Assembly: GCA_017630995.1 (NCBI GenBank)
Contig: JAGBUD010000161.1
Location: forward strand, 1-8,408
Reading direction: 5' to 3'
Origin: Clostridia bacterium
GTDB taxonomy: Bacteria; Bacillota_A; Clostridia; Oscillospirales; CAG-272
DNA length: 8,408 nucleotides
A program made the position numbers and the translations under genes. Of this stretch, positions 1-4,246 are shown piece after piece. Within the stretch, counting starts at the first letter, position 1; each line of letters starts with the position of its first letter. The notes under the pieces were generated by a model. The model was not told the DNA's origin and did no database searches. It was given only the letters and a program-made list of their open reading frames with translations.

Positions 1-491
1 CGTATATCCCTTTAATGCAAGCTCTTGCCGACAGAGGAATGATGAGTGTTCTCGTTAAAATGCCATTTAACCTTGCGGTGCTTGACGTTAATGCGGCAGA
101 TGGAATCATGGAAGAGTATCCGAATATAGATAATTGGTATATCGGCGGTCATTCTCTTGGCGGTTCTATGGCGGCGTCGTATCTTTCTGATAATGCCACA
201 GGTTTTGACGGACTCGTGCTTCTTGGAGCTTATTCGACCACCGATATTTCGGCGCTCGAGGTTGACGTGCTTTCGATTTTCGGAAGCGAGGATGGAGTTA
301 TGAACCGAACAAAATACGAAGAATGCAAATCCAATCTCCCCGAAAGCTTTGAGGAACTTGTTATCGAGGGCGGCTCGCATGCATATTTTGGCATGTACGG
401 TGAGCAAGACGGTGACGGCGCGGCAAAAATAACGCGCGACGAGCAGATAAGCATAACCGCAGACGCGATTTTTGCGCTGACGGAAAAATAA
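1..491 (+). CDS. Alpha/beta hydrolase of the Abhydrolase_5 type, 5' end missing
   Basis: The reading frame is open from the window edge; the ATG at 15 is internal, because Tyr-Ile-Pro-Leu is read in frame before it and fits the family, so the true start lies outside. Numbering from that Met, the nucleophile elbow is GGHSLGG with Ser47. The probable acid is Asp93 in GSEDGVMN, and the catalytic His is His122 in GGSHAYFGMYG. This gives the Ser-Asp-His triad in the expected order, and the stretch VKMPFNLAVLD before the elbow is also typical of the PF12695-like group. It is probably a soluble esterase or lipase-like hydrolase; the substrate cannot be read from the sequence. No signal peptide can be judged because the N-terminus is absent. 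The gene ends at a TAA (489-491) just before a strong terminator and converges with the LysR gene. Family call is firm, exact reaction unknown. Confidence 0.9.
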   Translation, partial: YIPLMQALADRGMMSVLVKMPFNLAVLDVNAADGIMEEYPNIDNWYIGGHSLGGSMAASYLSDNATGFDGLVLLGAYSTTDISALEVDVLSIFGSEDGVMNRTKYEECKSNLPESFEELVIEGGSHAYFGMYGEQDGDGAAKITRDEQISITADAIFALTEK

Positions 492-538
492 TAAAAAGAG
501 CGGGAAAAAGTCCCAAAGTCAACTCTTCAAAACAGTAA

Positions 539-582
539 AAAACTGCGAGAATACAACGCAAAAGCGGTATTCTCGCAGTTTT
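539..582. terminator. Bidirectional intrinsic terminator between convergent genes
   Basis: A perfect 16-bp inverted repeat (539-554 with 567-582) encloses a 12-nt loop. Reading rightwards the stem ends in a T run (579-582) followed by more T-rich sequence. Reading leftwards the opposite strand gives T residues over 535-542. It lies between the hydrolase stop (491) and the LysR stop (587), so one hairpin can end both transcripts. Confidence 0.9.
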
Positions 583-586
583 GTTA

Positions 587-1435
587 TTATGATTTTTCTG
601 TGTCGGTAATAAGCATATCAAGGAAATTCTTTGCACAAAGGGGCAGATAGTTTTTCTCGTTGACGTATGCGTAAATCTCACGTCTGTATTTGAGGGGCTT
701 GAGCACTATTCCCTCGGGGAACTGATTGCGCCACGAAACCGTGGGAACAAAGGCAATTCCAAGTCCTAGCTGAACGCACTTTCTGACGAAAACGGGGTCA
801 TCGCTTTGGATTGCTATATTAGGCTCAAATCCGAAATCCTCGCAGATTTTGAACGTAGTCTTATAAAGACTGGTCTTTTTGTTCATCGTTATAAACGGTG
901 CGTCGCGCAGGTCGGAGATGTCTATTTTCTGCTTGCTCGCAATCGGATTGTTTTCATTAACCGCAAGCGCAATCTGCTCCGAAATCAGAAGAATCTTGCG
1001 GAATCCCGCTTGCTCGAAATCCGCTCCGTCGATAACGAAGTGAAATTCCTCGGTCGTGGGGTCGCCGAAATACGAAGCACGGATGGAAACACCGGGATAG
1101 AGCTTTTTGAATTTTTCTATCTCGTTCATAATGATTCGGCGGTTTGTGTTTATGCAGATGTTTATGGCTCCCGTGTTTCCGTCATCGCTCAAAAGGGCAA
1201 CGCCCTCGTCCATAAGCTCAAGCGCTTTCATTATCTTTTCGTAAAACGCCTTACCGTAATCGTTAAGAACGACGAGGTTTGACTGACGGGTGAAAAGCTG
1301 CCTGCCAAGCTCGTTTTCGAGCCTCTTTATGCTTTGTGAAATGTTAGACGGGGGAACCAAAAATTTGCGCGCGGTTTTTGAAAAGTTTTGGCTTTCTGCG
1401 GCGTCGCAAAAATATTTCAGCTGTAAAAGCTCCAT
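587..1435 (-). CDS. LysR-family transcriptional regulator
   Basis: The product is 282 residues, close to the usual LysR length of about 300. Residues 3-60 form the winged helix-turn-helix: LQLKYFCDAAESQNFSKTA, then PSNISQSIKRLENELG as the recognition helix region, then LFTR and the wing. A linker helix follows at about 63-85. Residues about 90-275 are the periplasmic-binding-protein-like effector domain, with the family-typical segment VQLGLGIAFVP near residue 225. It acts as a cytoplasmic DNA-binding regulator that responds to a small ligand; the ligand is not known. The start is supported by GGAG (minus strand, 1445-1442) six bases before ATG. A very good promoter lies upstream. The gene is divergent from the phosphoesterase gene, the classic arrangement in which a LysR protein controls itself and its neighbour; that link is inference. 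Confidence 0.96.
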   Translation of the reverse strand: MELLQLKYFCDAAESQNFSKTARKFLVPPSNISQSIKRLENELGRQLFTRQSNLVVLNDYGKAFYEKIMKALELMDEGVALLSDDGNTGAINICINTNRRIIMNEIEKFKKLYPGVSIRASYFGDPTTEEFHFVIDGADFEQAGFRKILLISEQIALAVNENNPIASKQKIDISDLRDAPFITMNKKTSLYKTTFKICEDFGFEPNIAIQSDDPVFVRKCVQLGLGIAFVPTVSWRNQFPEGIVLKPLKYRREIYAYVNEKNYLPLCAKNFLDMLITDTEKS

Positions 1436-1479
1436 AGAAAACTCCGTTGATTGATTTTTTTTGCATATCCTTTGAAGTT

Positions 1480-1508
1480 ATTATAACACCTTTTGCTATA
1501 ACATTCAA
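1480..1508 (-). promoter_or_regulatory. Sigma-A-type promoter for the LysR gene
   Basis: On the minus strand a TTGAAT -35 box (1508-1503) is followed by a 17-nt spacer and a perfect TATAAT -10 box (1485-1480). TG one base before the -10 box makes it an extended -10 as well. Transcription would start near 1473, giving a leader of roughly 40 nt before ATG at 1435. Confidence 0.8.
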
Positions 1509-1546
1509 GTGAAAGAGAAATATTTTTTGGTAAAGTGTGAATTTTT

Positions 1547-1556
1547 TTGAATTCAA
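1547..1556. promoter_or_regulatory. Palindrome TTGAATTCAA, possible regulator site
   Basis: This perfect 10-bp palindrome ends two bases before the -35 box of the rightward promoter (1559), and part of it (ATTCAA) also occurs as the LysR gene's own -35 region at 1503-1508. LysR-type proteins often bind just upstream of a target -35 box, so it is a candidate site. The surrounding DNA is A/T-rich and short palindromes arise there by chance, so support is weak. Confidence 0.3.
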
Positions 1557-1558
1557 TA

Positions 1559-1587
1559 TTTACATGAGTGGGATAATGTGTTATTAT
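1559..1587 (+). promoter_or_regulatory. Sigma-A-type promoter for the phosphoesterase gene
   Basis: TTTACA (1559-1564), a 17-nt spacer and TATTAT (1582-1587) form a good promoter. The TG at 1579-1580 gives an extended -10. Start of transcription is expected near 1594, leaving a short leader of about 29 nt with no room for a riboswitch. A second, poorer option uses GATAAT at 1572-1577 with TTGAAT at 1547-1552 and a 19-nt spacer. Confidence 0.75.
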
Positions 1588-1600
1588 GTATGCATAATAA
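1581..1600. promoter_or_regulatory. Inverted repeat covering the -10 box, probable operator
   Basis: Perfect 8-bp arms TTATTATG (1581-1588) and CATAATAA (1593-1600) flank the 4-nt TATG. The left arm contains the whole -10 hexamer and the right arm covers the expected transcription start, so a dimeric protein bound here would block RNA polymerase. The even spacing does not match the classic T-N11-A LysR box, so a different repressor is possible. Confidence 0.45.
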
Positions 1601-1622
1601 ACTTTGACTTGGGGAGAAAAAT

Positions 1623-3704
1623 ATGAAAAACGGAAAAGTTTTAGTGAAAATAGCCCTTTGTTTTCTTATCTTGACGGCTCTTGCGTGTTTTGCTTCATGC
1701 TCCGATTCGGATAGCTACAAGCCCGAGATACGATTCGCGGTTACAAGCGACATACATATCCGAGACAACGAGAATGAGGATTATGAAAGCCGCAAGCTGT
1801 TTGAGACCTTTATGCAGTCCGCTTATGCGTATAGCGAGGCACAGGAGGATTATAGCGGCCTTGACGGAATTTTCGTAGTAGGCGATCTCACCCAAGGAGG
1901 AACCGATAACGAGTTTGAGGATTTCTTTGCGATAGCTAACAGCTACGTAAAGGAGGGAACAACCTTTCAAACTGTTATAGGCAATCACGAATTTTACGCA
2001 ACAAAATACGATGACGGAACGAATGACGATATAAGATATAGCGATACCTCCGTAAAAAACACCTACGACAGATATATGCAGTACGGCGGTTACGACTCCG
2101 TTGATACACACCTCGTTATCGGCGGTTATCACTTTATCTTTCTCTCAATGGATAGATACGATAAGGACGATAGTAACTTCTTCAGCGACGATAAAATCGA
2201 ATGGCTCGATAATGAGCTGACAAAGGCGGCATACGACGACCCCACGGGCAAGAAGCCTATCTTCGTATTCCAGCACGAGCCCCCGCTAGATACTATGTAC
2301 GGTTCTGGCCGCACGGGCTCTGATGCCGACCTCAAAAAGATACTTTCCTACTATCCCCAGGTAGTTGATTTTTCGGGACATACGCACAGAACTCCTACCG
2401 ACCCGAGAGCTATATGGCAGGGTGAATTCACCGCCCTTAATACAGGCTCACTTGCATATCTTGGACTCGTTATTGCGGGGCACCCATCTAAAGATCAGAG
2501 CGGTGTTTCTGCGATTAACGGAACGGGCGCTTGGGAGGATGCGGGAAGCGAGGAAAACATACGTAACGCATTTACCTACTATATGGTCGAGGTTGACGCT
2601 AACGACACCGTGCGTGTCAGCGTTTGCGATATAAGAACAAACGAGCGCATCGGTGAGCCGATGATATTTAACGTAGGCAATCCCGATGAGTTTGAATATA
2701 CGAGCGACAGAGCTGCAACAGAGCTTCGCCCCATATGGAAAGACACTGATGAAATCAAGCTTGAAGAGAATCTTCTCGGTCAGGTAATGATATCAAATCC
2801 CCAAGCGTATTCCGCATCGCAGGTTCAGAACTACCGCGTAGAGCTTTACTGTGGCGGAGTTCTCAAGAAAACGGTCTACACACTTTCCTGTAACTACTAC
2901 GGCGACTTAATGCCCGAGCGCGTTTACACCGTAATTCCCAATATAGAGCCATCCACCGACTATACCGTAAAGGTATTTCCCGTAAGCTCCTGGGGCAGAG
3001 CGGGCGCTCCCTTGACTCTTGAATTTAAGAGCGTGGCGGCAACTGCGGAAAATGAAGCTCCCACTCCCGATATACTTAACACCGTGTTTAATTCCGACGG
3101 CTCGGCAACCAATGCCGTTACGGGCGAGGCACTCGGTAAATACGGCGCTCCTACCGTAAAGGAAAACAACGCTATCGGAAAGAGCACGGCAACCTTTGAC
3201 GGTGACGATGCGTATACGTTCGAGAATATGGATTATTGGTATCCTCTTATGAGAGGCGCTTATACGATAGAGCTTTACGTTTTCGTTCCAAAGAAGCCCA
3301 CGGGTACCTATTCCAATCTCATCTCAAACCAAGAGAGCGGCGGATTCGGACTTCTCTACCGCACTGACGGAAAGCTTCAGTTTGCAGTCGGTATAGGCGA
3401 AACGGCGCAAGAGCGCCCGCAGGTCCAGCTTCCGGAGGGCGAATGGGTCCATATCGTAGCAACCTACACGGGTGTTGAAATGGCGATTTATATAAACGGA
3501 ATTAAGGCTTCAACAGCCGTAAAGATTGGTAAGCTTCAGATAATCCCTTATGAATATTCGAAGTATCTCGCAATAGGCGCAGACTCTGCAAAGGACGCGC
3601 CCGAGCATTTTGCAAGCTGCGAAATTGCGGCGGCAAATATCTATTCTTACGCACTTACCGCAGAGCAGGTGGCGCAGATTTACAGCTCGCTTTCCGCAAA
3701 ATAA
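1623..3704 (+). CDS. Exported metallophosphoesterase lipoprotein with Fn3-like and LamG-like domains
   Basis: The product is 693 residues. The N-terminus has a signal peptide (charged residues 1-9, hydrophobic 10-25) ending in FASC, so Cys26 is the likely lipid-attachment site; Cys22 is a less likely option. It should sit on the outer face of the cytoplasmic membrane. Residues about 34-260 form a calcineurin-like phosphoesterase domain with all metal-binding blocks: SDIH (Asp43, His45), GDLT (Asp88), GNHE (Asn121, His122), QHEPP (His218) and SGHTHR (His253, His255). Residues about 372-472 resemble a fibronectin-III fold. Residues about 482-692 resemble a LamG/concanavalin-like module (GAYTIELYVFVP, EGEWVHIVATY, AIYINGIK), often used to bind polysaccharide. 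The probable activity is hydrolysis of an extracellular phosphodiester or phosphomonoester; the substrate is unknown. The start is fixed by GGGGAG (1611-1616) six bases upstream. The gene is divergent from the LysR gene, which may regulate it. Confidence 0.92.
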   Translation: MKNGKVLVKIALCFLILTALACFASCSDSDSYKPEIRFAVTSDIHIRDNENEDYESRKLFETFMQSAYAYSEAQEDYSGLDGIFVVGDLTQGGTDNEFEDFFAIANSYVKEGTTFQTVIGNHEFYATKYDDGTNDDIRYSDTSVKNTYDRYMQYGGYDSVDTHLVIGGYHFIFLSMDRYDKDDSNFFSDDKIEWLDNELTKAAYDDPTGKKPIFVFQHEPPLDTMYGSGRTGSDADLKKILSYYPQVVDFSGHTHRTPTDPRAIWQGEFTALNTGSLAYLGLVIAGHPSKDQSGVSAINGTGAWEDAGSEENIRNAFTYYMVEVDANDTVRVSVCDIRTNERIGEPMIFNVGNPDEFEYTSDRAATELRPIWKDTDEIKLEENLLGQVMISNPQAYSASQVQNYRVELYCGGVLKKTVYTLSCNYYGDLMPERVYTVIPNIEPSTDYTVKVFPVSSWGRAGAPLTLEFKSVAATAENEAPTPDILNTVFNSDGSATNAVTGEALGKYGAPTVKENNAIGKSTATFDGDDAYTFENMDYWYPLMRGAYTIELYVFVPKKPTGTYSNLISNQESGGFGLLYRTDGKLQFAVGIGETAQERPQVQLPEGEWVHIVATYTGVEMAIYINGIKASTAVKIGKLQIIPYEYSKYLAIGADSAKDAPEHFASCEIAAANIYSYALTAEQVAQIYSSLSAK

Positions 3705-3719
3705 CTATAACTTTCAAAT

Positions 3720-3738
3720 AATAGGGGTATACCCTATT
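3720..3738. promoter_or_regulatory. GC-containing palindrome upstream of a -35 box
   Basis: The core GGGTATACCC (3725-3734) is a perfect palindrome. Counting one extra G at 3724 as a bulge, the symmetry extends to AATA and TATT on the two sides. It lies 15 nt after the phosphoesterase stop and 6 nt before the -35 box of the next gene. It could be a weak terminator (no proper T run follows, only scattered T) or an operator for the next promoter. Both readings are open. Confidence 0.4.
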
Positions 3739-3744
3739 TAATAG

Positions 3745-3773
3745 TTTACATTTTAAAATATTTGTGGTATCAT
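3745..3773 (+). promoter_or_regulatory. Sigma-A-type promoter for the small membrane protein gene
   Basis: TTTACA (3745-3750), an exact 17-nt spacer and TATCAT (3768-3773), with TG at 3765-3766 making an extended -10. Transcription should begin near 3780, about 30 nt before the ATG at 3810. Confidence 0.75.
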
Positions 3774-3809
3774 TTATGAGTAACAAAAAAACACTTTAAG
3801 GAGAAAACC

Positions 3810-4187
3810 ATGGAAAATATTTCGGTTATACTTGAAATTTTGATGATTGCCAGCTTTGGTGCTTCGTGGCCCTTCAACGTTATGAAGTCTTACAAGGCAA
3901 GAACCGCAAAGGGAAAGAGCGCACTCTTCCTCATTCTTATCTTTGCAGGTTACATAGTAGGTATCGGTTCTAAAATCTTTAACTACGTTGCTTTCCTTAA
4001 CGGAGAGGTAGATTCTTTCTCTTGGCTCAAGTGGCTCGCTCTTGCATTCTACGTGCTCAACTGCCTTATGGTTGGCACCGACCTTGCACTTTACGTAAGA
4101 AACAAGAAGCTTGACGCGCAGAAGGATGCAGCCAATATTCAGGTAACAACGAATATCAGCAACAATATTTCTATAGAAAGCAAATAA
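3810..4187 (+). CDS. PQ-loop / SemiSWEET-like small membrane protein
   Basis: The product is 125 residues with three predicted membrane helices (about 5-24, 37-62 and 72-97), the size of a single SemiSWEET triple-helix bundle. The first helix ends in SFGASWPFNVMKSYKARTAKGKS, which has the layout of a PQ-loop: a Pro (Pro21) in the helix followed by a basic stretch and Lys-Gly-Lys-Ser. The usual PQ pair is Pro-Phe here. SemiSWEETs act as dimers that let sugars cross the membrane; transport of a sugar or other small solute is therefore plausible but not shown. The last 25 residues are polar and probably cytoplasmic. AAGGAG (3798-3803) lies six bases before ATG. Eight of ten lysines use AAG, unlike its neighbours, and Leu is nearly all CTT or CTC, which suggests high expression. 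It is followed by a hairpin and the peptidase-acetyltransferase gene. Confidence 0.8.
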   Translation: MENISVILEILMIASFGASWPFNVMKSYKARTAKGKSALFLILIFAGYIVGIGSKIFNYVAFLNGEVDSFSWLKWLALAFYVLNCLMVGTDLALYVRNKKLDAQKDAANIQVTTNISNNISIESK

Positions 4188-4205
4188 GTCAACGCATTTT
4201 AAGTG

Positions 4206-4234
4206 TCAGCCGAGTCAGATGACTCGGCTGATTT
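4206..4234 (+). terminator. Hairpin with short T run between the membrane protein and fusion genes
   Basis: Arms 4206-4217 and 4220-4231 are perfectly complementary over 12 bp (effectively 11 bp with a 4-nt loop) and GC-rich, followed by only four T residues (4232-4235 gives TTTT then C). It looks like an intrinsic terminator for the membrane-protein gene, but its T run ends just before the ribosome binding site of the next gene. No convincing promoter lies between, so partial read-through is likely. It lacks a T run on the other strand, so it works rightwards only. Confidence 0.75.
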
Positions 4235-4236
4235 TC

Positions 4237-4240
4237 GAGG
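4237..4240 (+). promoter_or_regulatory. Ribosome binding site that fixes the fusion-gene start
   Basis: GAGG followed by six bases and ATG at 4247. It starts five bases after the hairpin ends. It supports Met at 4247 over the internal Met ten codons on, as does the similar N-terminal length of the downstream paralogue. Confidence 0.75.
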
Positions 4241-4246
4241 TGAACT

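Noticed and set aside
500..514. Small GGGA/TCCC hairpin after the hydrolase stop.
   Set aside because: Only four base pairs and no T run; the strong hairpin at 539-582 explains termination.
806..1282. Open frame of 158 codons on the + strand opposite the LysR gene.
   Set aside because: It is the antisense of a clear LysR coding region, has no ribosome binding site and no recognisable domain.
1436..1622. Riboswitch or leader RNA in the divergent intergenic region.
   Set aside because: Both promoters leave leaders of only about 30-40 nt, too short for a known riboswitch.
3720..3738. Copper-sensor (CsoR-like) operator suggested by the GGGG/TATA/CCC make-up.
   Set aside because: The order of the G and C blocks relative to TAT is not that of known CsoR sites, and no copper gene lies nearby.
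4111..4138. Possible promoter for the fusion gene inside the membrane-protein gene: TTGACG, 16-nt spacer, CAATAT.
   Set aside because: The -10 box matches only three of six consensus positions and the spacer is short; it lies within coding sequence, so the match is likely chance.
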